Origin: Usnea hakonensis
Lineage: Eukaryota > Ascomycota > Lecanoromycetes > Lecanorales > Parmeliaceae
Length of the DNA stretch: 64,000 nt
Assembly (NCBI GenBank): GCA_013423325.1
Contig: BLJB01000134.1
Location: 36,146 to 100,145 of the forward strand
Direction of reading: 5' to 3'
Below, piece after piece: positions 54,338 through 64,000 of the stretch. Positions within the stretch are counted from its first letter, which is position 1. Each line of letters opens with the position of its first letter. A program made the translations under genes and the position numbers. The notes beneath the pieces were generated by a model. It had not been told where the DNA came from. It made no database searches and saw nothing but the letters and a program-made list of their open reading frames with translations.

Positions 54338-55711
54338 ATGGAATCAAAGTCCCAAAAACCCTTCCGAATAGCCATCATTGGTGGCGGCATTGGCGGTCTT
54401 TTCGCTGCCCTTTCCCTCCACCACCACTGCAAAAATGACAACATCACCATCGACGTCTACGAACAGGCATCGCAGTATTCGGAGATTGGTGCAGGTGTTG
54501 GCATTGGCGTGAATGCCGCCAAACTCCTACATCGAATCGGTTTGGGAGATGCCATGAACAACATCGCCGGAGACCGGAAAGGAGTTTGGATATCATTCCG
54601 GAGATATGATAACGGAGACGACATCGTTACCGTGCCGTCGCCGTCTAATGATCAGCAAAAGATTAGGCAGCTACCCGTTCATCGGGCCGAGTTCCTTGAA
54701 GTATTGCTCAACGCGGTGAAGGAGCGAGGGGCGGCGACGTTGCATACGAAGAAGATATGTTTAAATGTCGATGTCAGTACCAACATCTCTCCTCTTGCGA
54801 TCCAGCGCTGAATAATGCAGGAAGACGGTGAGGTAGCGCGCATTCAATTCAAAGACGGCACAACCGCAAGTGCCAATCTCGTCGTAGGCTGCGATGGCAT
54901 CCACTCAAGCCTCCGCGCGCAATTCGCTCCCGAGAACCCCACATACAGCGGTAGAATAGCGTATCGAGGCTTGGTGCCGACGTCCAAGATTGAAGCGTGG
55001 TGGCCCTTTCCCACCTACTCCGTAAGCTGGTTGTGCAAAGACAAGCATTTCTTCGTTTTCCCCATTAGTCAGAACCGAACCTTGAACATTGTTGCATTCG
55101 TGTCGACGCCGGAATCGACACTGGGGGGGCTTCGAGAAAGCTGGACCTCGACCGGCGAGCGAAGCCAGCTTGCCACGGATTTCGAAGACTTCGAGGAGAC
55201 GGTGCGGAAGGTGATTGGATTAATGGACGAGAAGCCGTCGAAATGGATCTTAAACGACCGAGAGCCGCTGGAGCAATGGGTCTGGGCCAGTGGAAAAGTC
55301 ATACTAATGGGCGACGCGGCCCACGCCATGTTGCCCCACCAAGGTGCGTCCCAACACCCCCCCATCGAAATCCCCAACTAACAGCCCCATCCAGGCGCAG
55401 GCGCCGGCCAGGCCATCGAAGATGGCTACATTCTCGGGCGCGCGCTGCACGACTGTCTCAGCTCACAAGATAGTGTACCGAAATGGATGAATCTTTATCA
55501 AGATGTGCGACTGCCGCGAGCGCAGAAGGCGCAGCGGACGGCGAGGGAAGCGGGGGATGTTTATGAGATGCAGGCGGAGGGGTTGAGGGGGGAGGAGTAT
55601 GAGGCTTGTTTGCCGAGGGTGAGGGAGAGGTTGGAGGGGAGGATGAAGTGGGTTTGGGGGGAGGAGATTGATGAGGTTTATGAGGGTGAGAGGGCGAAGA
55701 TGACTCAGTAA
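54338..55711 (+). CDS. FAD-dependent monooxygenase, salicylate-hydroxylase-like
   Basis: Flavoprotein aromatic hydroxylase-type enzyme of 424 aa (NAD(P)H and O2 dependent), probably cytosolic. Exons 54338-54772, 54821-55343 and 55395-55711; introns 48 and 51 nt. Marks: Rossmann FAD motif IAIIGGGIGGLFAALSL, then VYEQASQYSEIGAGVGIGVN, the HRAEFLEVLL Arg that contacts FAD, the DG motif VVGCDGIHSSLR, and the GD motif VILMGDAAHAMLPHQGAGAG spanning the exon 2/3 junction, followed by QAIEDGYILGRAL. Length is normal. Exon 3 is strikingly purine-rich on the coding strand. Substrate might be salicylate or another benzoate, but related enzymes act on many aromatics. Confidence 0.92.
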
Positions 55712-56119
55712 GAGCAAATTTTTTTTCTTTCGACAGAGCTGCATATGATGGAAATAGATTTAGATTTGAAGCCTATTTTCCGGCTCCGTGTCTCGCTGCT
55801 TTACACGACGAGTGATGGCGACAGTTATTACTTGCACTTTAAACATGCTACTAAGCAGACCTCTTATACCCTAGCCGTGCCACGTCTTTTCGTATCTCTG
55901 AGCAGAACACATGCTATGAATTTATCTATTCATTCGCGGATCCCATGTGGGAGAGCATCGTGGCCGAACAATCTTGCATTCTTCGCGCTGCCAATGTCTC
56001 ACCCTCTAGCTCACGGAATGCGCGAGCAAGTGCCACGCCATCTACCTCTACTCACTTATCATCCTCTACCTTCCCGAGAGACAAGACTCTCAAACAACCC
56101 TCCATCTACAATCCCAACC
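55712..56119. other. Intergenic
   Basis: About 400 bp between two plus-strand genes. The frame of the next gene is open upstream to 55745, but the signal peptide points to 56120 as the start. Nothing else seen. Confidence 0.45.
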
Positions 56120-57127
56120 ATGCATCTTGCCTACAATCTCTTACTCATACTAACCCCCCAAATATCCGCCAACCCAATCCCTATCCCTTTCTCCTCACTA
56201 AACAATCCACCCACCACACTGCTACCCTCCACCAAAATCACACTACCAACAACTCCTACTCCCCACTCACCAACCACCCACCACCAACCCCATCCCTCCC
56301 CAACCGCCCTCCCCCCAAAAACATCCCCACCACCCCTAATAATCCCCTTACCAATAATGGACGCCGAACCCCAACGAGCATCGAGCCTCGATTCCTACGG
56401 CCTCCCGCTCATCACGTTCCCCGTTCACCCAACCGCACTACCTATATTCGCTGTTCCGAGCCAGAAAGCTGAGAGCGTGGGGTCTGTGACCGAGTTCTCG
56501 ATACCCGTGCCTTCGATTGCGGTACCACTACCGGCCACGGAACCCTATTCGAGGGTCAGGATCTCCGAGCTCACGACGATTGGGGATATTTCATCGCTTG
56601 GCGTGCCGTCGAGGGTGATGTCCTCACCATCACCATCGATTCCACGTCCAAACCTCAATGATTCGAAACCAACGGGTCGACTTCCTTCATTGACACTTCC
56701 CTCATCCGGACTCCCCTCTCCAACCCTCCCAACCTCCACTCCACCCATCCAACCCCCCTTCTTCAACAACGGCTCCCCCACCAACCTCACCATCCCCTCT
56801 CTCCACCCCGCAATTCCCGACCCACCCTTTCACCCCTCATTCCTCAACAACACCGCAACCAACCTCACCACCCCCCTTCCCCAAACCTACAACACCACCA
56901 CTCTCATCGCCAACGCCACAAGAGCAATCCAAGTGCTCGAGATACTGATCGACATTGCGACAGCAGGGGCGGAAACGGGTGTTGGGATTGAGGATAAGGA
57001 TGAGTTGGTGCGGACGTTGTTGGAGGCGGTTTTCCCGCTTTTGAGGGGTTTTGTTGATGGGGGGGAGGGGGAGAAAGGGATCGAAGTGAAGGAAAGGGGT
57101 AAGGGGGAGTGGAGGGAGGGGTTTTGA
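56120..57127 (+). CDS. Secreted Pro/Ser/Thr-rich protein
   Basis: Intronless ORF of 335 aa from ATG 56120, chosen because it starts a signal peptide (MHLAYNLLLILTPQISANP). Residues about 20-75 are Pro/Thr/Ser/His-rich, the middle is Pro/Ser-rich with short hydrophobic motifs (LPLITFPVHPTALPIF), and residues about 235-265 carry several NxT sites. Only the last about 75 residues look folded, with helix-like ATRAIQVLEILIDIATAGAE and LVRTLLEAVFPLLRGFV. The tail is charged. No domain recognised. The coding strand changes from C-rich, G-poor (56160-56380) to purine-rich (57000-57120). Likely a wall-associated or secreted glycoprotein; a low-complexity artefact is possible. Confidence 0.5.
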   Translation: MHLAYNLLLILTPQISANPIPIPFSSLNNPPTTLLPSTKITLPTTPTPHSPTTHHQPHPSPTALPPKTSPPPLIIPLPIMDAEPQRASSLDSYGLPLITFPVHPTALPIFAVPSQKAESVGSVTEFSIPVPSIAVPLPATEPYSRVRISELTTIGDISSLGVPSRVMSSPSPSIPRPNLNDSKPTGRLPSLTLPSSGLPSPTLPTSTPPIQPPFFNNGSPTNLTIPSLHPAIPDPPFHPSFLNNTATNLTTPLPQTYNTTTLIANATRAIQVLEILIDIATAGAETGVGIEDKDELVRTLLEAVFPLLRGFVDGGEGEKGIEVKERGKGEWREGF

Positions 57128-57820
57128 AAATTGTGTGTTTTGTGCAGCGATTGCAGTGGATCTGATCTAGATACAGTTAACGAAAAGGCATTCGCTTGTA
57201 ACTAGACATGGTTGGTGCGATAGACAGAGGAACTATATCGTCCTCTTTTTGCGCTTTGAGATATCTATTGATTTTTTGTTTGTATTGCTGATTCAAGTGA
57301 AGGTGCCATGATTTTGCTATAGCGAGCTGTGTGTTTCGCTAGATAATCTCAGCGGATGAGGATAGGGAGGGCAGCTCAGACTATGCGAAAATGTTTGCGT
57401 GGAATTATAGTGTAGAGATGGTCGGAGCGAGGTGCAGACGAGTGAGTTTGTACGAGAGAGAATCGATGCTTTTTGTTTTCGGTTGGAGTTCAGGAAGCAC
57501 TGGAGAGAAGGATTTTCTCCGAATACCAAGTGTCGCGGTGTTCGTTTTGTCGAGGTAATCAGTATTTGAAATGCATGTGAAACTCACAAAACTTAGTTAA
57601 GGTTAGGACTAGAAGTATGTGCTGCAGGATTCTCGTGAAAAGGTCCTGTATTCTGCGGTGAAGTAAGGTTTCGAATTCCAAGTACGTAACTTGGATTTAG
57701 AATGAGGGATGGCGCTCTTGTTGACCTCCAAAACCTCTGTTGCTCGATAGAATAGATCAGCTCGCGTACACGCTATGTGAGCTCATCATGTCCTTACAGG
57801 GTCTCCCTCTTCGGCGCTTG
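57128..57820. other. Convergent intergenic region
   Basis: About 690 bp between the Pro-rich gene and the CorA-like gene. Short minus ORFs without domains. Confidence 0.45.
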
Positions 57821-59798
57821 CTATGAGGAGTTGTACCATATAGTGGGCGATTTGCCTGCTCTGCTAAACCACGACGGGGTATAAGCTGCTCTTTGAAATT
57901 TTGAAACAAGCTCACAAGCATTCAGACAACCATTATCTAATGGTGGTAGATGAGTGTGGATCATTCGAGAATTATGGTTTGCAATAATACGCCACCAAGC
58001 CCCAGATGTGAACATCCAGTACGTATGCCCCTGTGAAATAAGCCAGACGAATAGAGCGAGCCGTATCCCAAGTGCAAATTGAGTCTGTCCATCATACATT
58101 TCGTCGAGACTTCTTTTTTGCCACTTCCTATAGCTGTTGGTTTGTTCGATCAGGAACCAGGAGCCTCCTGTTACAGCTAATAGATTCACCGCAGTGATAA
58201 TGAATACCCGTAAATTTTGTCCGCTTCCATTGAGTTGTTGAAGGTTCATCCCAAAAAAAGAGGTCGCGAGATTTAAGGGTATATATACAAAAGCGAGTAC
58301 AGTGACTGACAAGTGGTTCAGATTAGTCATTTGGGTATCATCCCTAATTGTGTAACTCACAGATTCTGACTAGAAAAATCAGTCAGTGGCCACCGCAGCT
58401 TTAAGCTATGGACTTACCACGCCTCCCTTCCTCGATTTGGAGATTGGATAGCTCGATAGATCTTCTTGATTCCTGTATTGCCACCACTCCAGTCTGGAGT
58501 TGCAAATAGTCACGGATCTCTGCCTCCAGACGGTGTGCTTCGAGATGGACCTGGTTGGTGTCATCTTCGATCGATGATCTTTCTCGCCGCTTGCCGAATA
58601 CTCGCCGTGGACGCATAAATCTCTGAATCTGTTCCAGAGTATCCTCTGAATCTTCAATTATTCGCCTTAAGTCTTTGCGCCACTCAAATAAATCTTCTAG
58701 CCGTGTCGACTTCTCACGTATATATCGATATCGAGGTTGGGTTTTTAATAGTGACTTTAAAAATTTATCGCGAGGGATGATGAACTTGTAGTAATCTTCT
58801 CGAATCGAATGACATTTTTCGCGTATGCTGAACATATTAAGCCACAGTACAGGAATCAGTGATCTGAATGAAAGATCTGCACTATCTTCAGTAATTGAAC
58901 CTCCTTCTGTCTCGATGTCATGCTGCAATACGCGAAGATATCCCTTTATCCATGCCGGTACTCTGTCCAGAGATTCGAAAAGACTTCCGACCGTCGGACT
59001 CGAAAAGTCCAAACTCTCGTCGAGGCGTGTTTTGCGGGTCAGAGTGCCAAAATCTTCACCAGCAATCAAGATTATAGGAGTTGCCTCGAGATTGATAGCA
59101 TGATAGGGATGAGCCTTTGTGACGACAAATCTCCCTATTCCAACAGAGTTGGGCGCAAGAGGTCTTTGGTCCAGCCTGTCTGGCTCTGCGAACTTTGAAC
59201 GCAACCTCCCACTCACGGTGGACAGGACATAAAAAAAGCGAGGATGTATTTTTAACCCCAGCCCAATCGCATTTACCATATCTTCCCCAATTTCGGATGT
59301 CCTCCACAGAACAACTCGGATGGCCCCTTCGACTGCGGGTTGGCGCAAAGACGCAAGAAATACTGACGCAGATGAGCTACAACTGCACAAAGATACTCTA
59401 GGCCATGAATCACTGTCAGACAAGTCAAGAATGGCACAAGTTGGATACTCTGGCTTATTGTGTGCGGGGAGGTCTCTCAAGAAACCCGAGTCTTCGATTG
59501 GATAGGAATGTCTGTTCTTCTTCTTTTGAGCTTCGAAGTAATCGAGGTAAGACGAATAACCTGTGCTAGTCTTCAGGTCTGACCAAAGACGTGACCTCTC
59601 ATCGGTGCTCATATTGTCTGCATCATTGCGCTGATAGGTGTCGCTCTGGGGCTGATTTTCCTCTGAATTTCTCAGTTCTGCGCCTTCTCCCCGCTGAGCT
59701 TCTTCATCTGGTAGTCTCCCATTTGGTAGGACATCCAGCTCATTGCCATCAGTGTCCTCGCCGTGACTGGGACCCTCGATTGGCATTGCCGATGTCAT
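57821..59798 (-). CDS. CorA-like Mg2+/divalent cation transporter
   Basis: Predicted membrane cation transporter of 641 aa. Exon 1 (58418-59798) encodes an acidic, disordered N-terminus (1-70), a soluble domain and a long charged helical segment (about 380-460: FEWRKDLRRIIEDSEDTLEQ and IRDYLQLQTGVVAIQESRRS). After a 52-nt intron, exon 2 (57821-58365) joins as EEGRRESVSYTIRDDTQM, followed by membrane helix 1 and the CorA signature ATSFFGMNL (GMN at about 499-501), then helix 2 and a possible third helix (LGIRLALFVWLISQG). The long stalk helix before GMN is the CorA pore-forming layout. Fungal CorA-like proteins of this type are not all proven Mg2+ channels. The frame extends upstream to 60158, but Met at 59798 is the better start. 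Confidence 0.82.
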
Positions 59799-60459
59799 CG
59801 TGGGCTGTTTGGACCAAGTAATCTGATCGGATTGTATGACTTGTTCCTGATGGCTGATTAATAGAAAAAGAGATGGAGATTTCAAGTACTGATGAAAATG
59901 ATGACGTGAAAAAGCCACATCGTCAGGCTCCACGCCGCGGCGCGCTAGCCGATTAGAGAAGCATGCAGCAAGGCTGCAGCCTCGAACCAGACACGCACGG
60001 TGAATGGCTAGCAGCATACATCGTCGTTTCTCCAATATCATCATGTGTAACAAACAGGTAATGGAGACACCTCTTTTGTCACGCGCATGTCTCCATAACG
60101 CCAAGTGATGAGATAGCCGTTGCCAACTAGTAGGAATATATGACCTTGCTACAAGCATGCTTACATCCTAGGCCCCTTGATAACGTACTTAGATTAGGTA
60201 GGGAGATACAGCCTGCACCTGTCTTTAGTTATCTTTTGCCAGCACAGCTGTGAATCCTTCAAAAATATCTCTTTCTTTTCCCTTGAAGCTTCTCCTCAGC
60301 CAGAACTATTGGAGTATAGTAAACAATCACGTAAAGTATTGACAACTACCACTGCATTGAACTCATATAATAATCGCAAGAAGGGTGAATGAAGGAAAGT
60401 ACCTTAGCGCTTTTTGCTGGGATTATGGAACGGTATCAACACGGTGTCATTACCGTAAT
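59799..60459. other. Promoter side of CorA-like gene and transition to repeat block
   Basis: About 660 bp. The first 360 bp are an upstream extension of the CorA-like frame with no recognisable content. A+T content rises from about 60440 on. Confidence 0.45.
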
Positions 60460-63225
60460 ATGTGGGAACGGTATTATTAAAAGACTCTCGTTATTAGACG
60501 ATCCTTTTTTATAGACGTGTTAAATAATAAATAGTATTAGTAGTATATACGTCTATATTTTAAATAGTTCTCCTAATAGACGTAGTAAAGAAATAATATA
60601 TATTTCTAAAAATTCCGTTCTATAATTAGACGTTATATAAAAAATTTACGGTACTATTCTTTTAATACGTATTATTTTATATACGTATAGATAATATCTA
60701 CTATAATATCTAAAACTATAGTTATAGGGAAAGTATATCTATATTTAGAATACTATAATAATACTATTAAGATATAAGGTACTATAGGAAAACTTATAAT
60801 CTACTAAATAATTATCTAATACTACTTATTACGATAGATCTTTAAATATATAAATCTATTATATAAATCCCTATATATACGTCTACTATATAAATTTCTA
60901 TATAAGTATTTACTATATTTCTATTAAAGGTACTATATATTCTATAGAATTATTAAAAATTCTACGCTTATAGAGCTATTCTAATTATTACCTTATTATT
61001 ATAACTATAGTTAATATTCTTCTATACGATTAATAAATATTATATATAATCGAGATAGATTAATATTTAGAATACTAATAATAATAGTCTTTTTAGATTC
61101 GCGTAAAAATTTAACTTCTAAAACTAGATTAGTCTTATTCTTCTTTTCTATTATTATAACCTTATAGAAAAATTATAGAATTATATCTTAAAATAACTTT
61201 ATAATAAAGATTCTATTAATACGCCTAAAATATTTATTATAATAATTAATAAAATTATCTATAGTATATATATATTAATATTTTAAAGTACTACTCTTAT
61301 TTTTAGTATCTATTTTAGAATAAGTTATCGTAACTAACCTTAATACAAATAAAAGCTTTTAATACTACCGAAAGCTATTAATTCTAAAATATATAATATT
61401 AGATAAATTGTAATCCTCTATAAATATTAATCTTAATTACGACTTAAAGAAAGGGGTAAAGGTTATATCTAATAGCTATATAAAAAATTCTAAAATCGTT
61501 TTATAATACTTTATTATAAGTCTATCTATTATAATAACTTATTAATATTTTTAATCTAATTATAGATATAGATTATTATCCTCCTCTTCGAGATTTATTA
61601 AATATAGCGAGCGTTACTTAGATCTAGAAAAGAGTAATTCGAATAGTACTAGATACTTATAATAAAGATCTTTTATTATTTATATAATTATAGAATCCTC
61701 CTCTTTAAAAGTATTTATTAGAATTAAATATATACTTTATTAGAGGCTTTTATAGAGTAGAAGATATTTTTTAATATCTATATAATTAGTTTAGTAGACA
61801 ACTTTTTTAAACTATCTATAGTATTATAATAAAGCGCGATTAGCGATAAATAGATAGAGTATATAGAAAATCTTATCTATATTTATTCTTATTAATAAAA
61901 ATATTTAGATTACTAGATATACTATACTTTTATATTATAGCTTTATAATAAAGCGCTATATATATATTAGAATAGCGCTAGTTATTCTAAAATACTATAG
62001 CTTTCTAAAATACGCGTATTAAAGTATTTACTTATACTTTATTTCTAACTTTATCTTTAATCGATAGTAGAGTAATATTTATTAGCTTAATTAATATATA
62101 TCGAGATATTAATATTATTAAGCGTAATCTAGAATTAGTATTTATAATAGAAATAATAAATTTTAATAAAAGTTAAAAATAATCTCTCGCGCTCTTTATT
62201 TTATTAAGTAATTACGCTCTTTCTATTAACTTATCTCTTATTAATATATATATACTTTACTTTTAGATACTAACTTATTTATTTATTATTAATAAATATA
62301 TACTTTTAGCTACTAATATAAAGACTCTCGTAATAAGTTCCGCTATAATAAAGCTAGTTATATATTCTACTATATATACTCTAGCCGCTTTAAGATAGAA
62401 TAGCTATAAGTACTTCTCTCTTAACTAGTACCTAAATAATACTAAAACTATAATAATTTAACGAGTATAATCCGATAGACTATAACTTTTAAAATAGTAG
62501 ATTAGTAATTAAAGTCTTATAAAATCTAGAGCGAAAGACTATCGTCTTAAAATTATAATATATTTTATTATAATAATTATAGTAAGTATTATTTTTAAGA
62601 GTAAAGTATATAGCTACTTATAAAGTCCTATATACTCTAAGTATACGAGATCTCCTAGTTTATTAAGAATAATATTAAGTACCGGAGTTATTTTAAATAG
62701 TATAGATTTAGTAGTACTAAGGCCCTATTATAAGGTAAATACTTTATATCTTATAATAAACTTTAAGTTATTTATTTTCTACTATTATTATATTATCTAA
62801 AAGTAAAAGTATCTATTTTAAATAATATTATATTATAGATTCTTCCGCTAGTTAGCTAAAATTAAGTAAAACTAAAACCTATAATCTAAATTAGCTCGTT
62901 ACGATTTAAAACTAGTATTCGCCTACTATTATAATATATTACTAAGAAAATATAGAAGGAATATATATACTTAGATAGATTATAGTAATTTAAGTATAAC
63001 GCCTTTATTAAAATAATATAAGCCTTAGAGAGCGTTAATAATATTATTAAGGTTACTATTATAAGGACCTAATATTAGTAGAAAAATATTAATTTATTAT
63101 ATCTTTTTATAAAATAGAAATATAGCTATTTATATATATACGCCTATTAGACTCTTATAGCTATTATAGTAGAGGCTAAAGCTATCTATAAAAAGAAGAA
63201 AGAGTAATAAAAGATATTAATTACC
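60460..63225. repeat. 2.8-kb extremely A+T-rich, RIP-type block
   Basis: Nearly all A and T with TpA-dense strings. CpA and TpG are almost absent over whole lines, while CpG (ACG, TCG) remains. This is the dinucleotide pattern left by repeat-induced point mutation, which turns CpA into TpA. No ORF of useful length survives on either strand. It was presumably a transposon; the original family cannot be told by eye. Confidence 0.85.
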
Positions 63226-64000
63226 TTTTATTAATTGATTGATTGTATTATACGCCTATGCTAGCTACTTGATGTGAGCTAATGAGGGTGCCATTATCGC
63301 TAAGCCAGCAGAGCTGGGCGTCGAAGAAACCTGAGGGCGAACCCCTAGACAAAAACTCTAACTAAATAATACGTTTTCCCTCTACTATACTCTCGAGGAG
63401 TCCTAGTATACTACCGCGTATCTTTCTTCTTCTATACCTCGACTCTTCTAGTCCTTATATTTATTTCCCTTAACCGCCTCGGCCCCTAAGGGCCGGTACG
63501 GTCTTTTCTTCGTACGCCCTTTTTGGGCTTAGTAGTCTCCTCTACCCCAAGGGGTAGTCTTGACCGTTGAAGTTATTCGCTAGCCAGCTCGAAGCTATTT
63601 AACTAGCCTAAATTAACTATCTATCTTGCCGCTACCCGAATCCCTTTAGTCGTGGTTAGCATCGTCTAGAAATCCCCGGTACCTGCCTCTACGAGTAGCC
63701 GTAGTCTATCCCTATATAATTCTAGACAGAAGAGGAGAATATGTTTAATATCCTACTTTCTCTATCCGTATATATAGTTAGGGTCGATCCCTAGCACCCT
63801 TATCCTATTAAGGAATGCGTTAAGTCCGATTTTACCGCTCTTTATCTAGACGGCGACCGAGCTCTCAGCTTTCCTTAATATCCTGTGGTAATCGAACCTC
63901 CTATCGTATAAGCCTCCCCTCTGAGCGGGGGTTCTTATCGTACTCGGAGTCCCTTGTTGGTACTTTTCCCATTTCCTCGATCTCCGATCGCGGAACCAGT
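63226..64000 (-). mobile_element. 3' end of a RIP-inactivated Tad-like LINE (non-LTR retrotransposon)
   Basis: Read on minus from 63993, the frame begins WFRDRRSRKWEKYQ and goes on to LRKAESSVAV-stop-IKSGKIGLNAFLNRIRV, then DIKHILLFCLELYRDRLR. This is the region after RNase H in fungal Tad/I-type LINEs, normally SS...QLRTGKIGLN.FL...C.CG...T..H.L..C. Stops TAG at 63846-63848, 63762-63764, 63753-63755 and 63666-63668 fit CAG-to-TAG changes. A Cys of the C.CG motif is Tyr, fitting TGC-to-TAC. The 3' end carries an ATCA-type tail (TACAATCAATCAATTAAT in coding sense) near 63226-63247. The rest of the element lies right of the window. Confidence 0.8.

Noticed and set aside
55945..56472. 175-codon plus ORF overlapping the Pro-rich secreted protein
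   Set aside because: Different frame in C-rich DNA; lacks the signal peptide that the chosen frame has.
1..64000. Secondary-metabolite gene cluster
   Set aside because: MFS, FAD monooxygenase and hydrolases are present but no PKS, NRPS, terpene synthase, DMATS or RiPP precursor was recognised.
1..64000. tRNA, rRNA or other structural RNA genes
   Set aside because: Several GGTTCGA-type T-loop look-alikes were seen, but none had a matching acceptor stem and anticodon arm at the right spacing.

Overview
The window looks like nuclear DNA of a filamentous ascomycete (Pezizomycotina). The genes are split by short GT-AG introns (about 48-100 nt, one of 203 nt) with CTNAC/CTAAC-like branch sites. 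Protein families such as fungal rhodopsin-domain membrane proteins, But2-type secreted proteins, class 3 lipases and GPI-anchored repeat proteins are typical of moulds. The right end carries a repeat block with the signature of repeat-induced point mutation (RIP). I cannot place the class or genus. All coordinates and splice sites were read by eye from the sequence; reading frame is preserved across every junction listed.

Layout. 1-5.5 kb: 3' part of an MFS transporter gene, a 652-bp TIR/TA miniature transposon, and a small secreted cysteine protein. 6.5-12.2 kb: a hypothetical ORF, a three-exon GNAT acetyltransferase, a decayed metallopeptidase-like gene and an Arg-rich repeat protein. 12-19.5 kb: mostly gene-poor, with a second, 267-bp MITE and a six-exon rhodopsin-domain membrane protein. 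19.5-30.1 kb: gene-rich, with a small Cys-rich protein, an AlkB-like dioxygenase, a six-exon amino-acid/GABA-type permease with a 24-nt exon, a membrane-anchored ectodomain protein, a But2-like secreted protein and a secreted type-B carboxylesterase. 32.1-36.9 kb: an APH-kinase-like/chromodomain fusion and a large GPI-anchored repeat protein. 36.9-41.5 kb: gene-poor. 41.5-48 kb: a PHO84-type phosphate transporter, a secreted class 3 lipase and an IMPACT/UPF0029 protein. 48.4-59.8 kb: a possible one-stop pseudogene, a second rhodopsin-domain protein, a divergent MFS transporter/FAD-monooxygenase pair, a Pro/Ser/Thr-rich secreted protein and a CorA-like divalent cation transporter. 60.4-64 kb: an extremely A+T-rich RIP block abutting the 3' end of a RIP-inactivated Tad-like LINE on the minus strand.

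How the genes fit together. There is no PKS, NRPS or terpene core enzyme, so this is not an obvious secondary-metabolite cluster. The content fits a nutrient-scavenging and cell-surface set: phosphate transporter, GABA-type permease, secreted lipase and esterase, divergently transcribed monooxygenase plus MFS transporter, CorA transporter and several surface glycoproteins. The most unusual gene is at 32105-33970, where an APH-type kinase fold with both expected catalytic Asp positions changed to Asn is fused to a C-terminal chromodomain. Other points of interest are the two TA-flanked MITE families, a PIP-box-like N-terminus on the AlkB homologue, and the sharp contrast in RIP intensity at the right edge.
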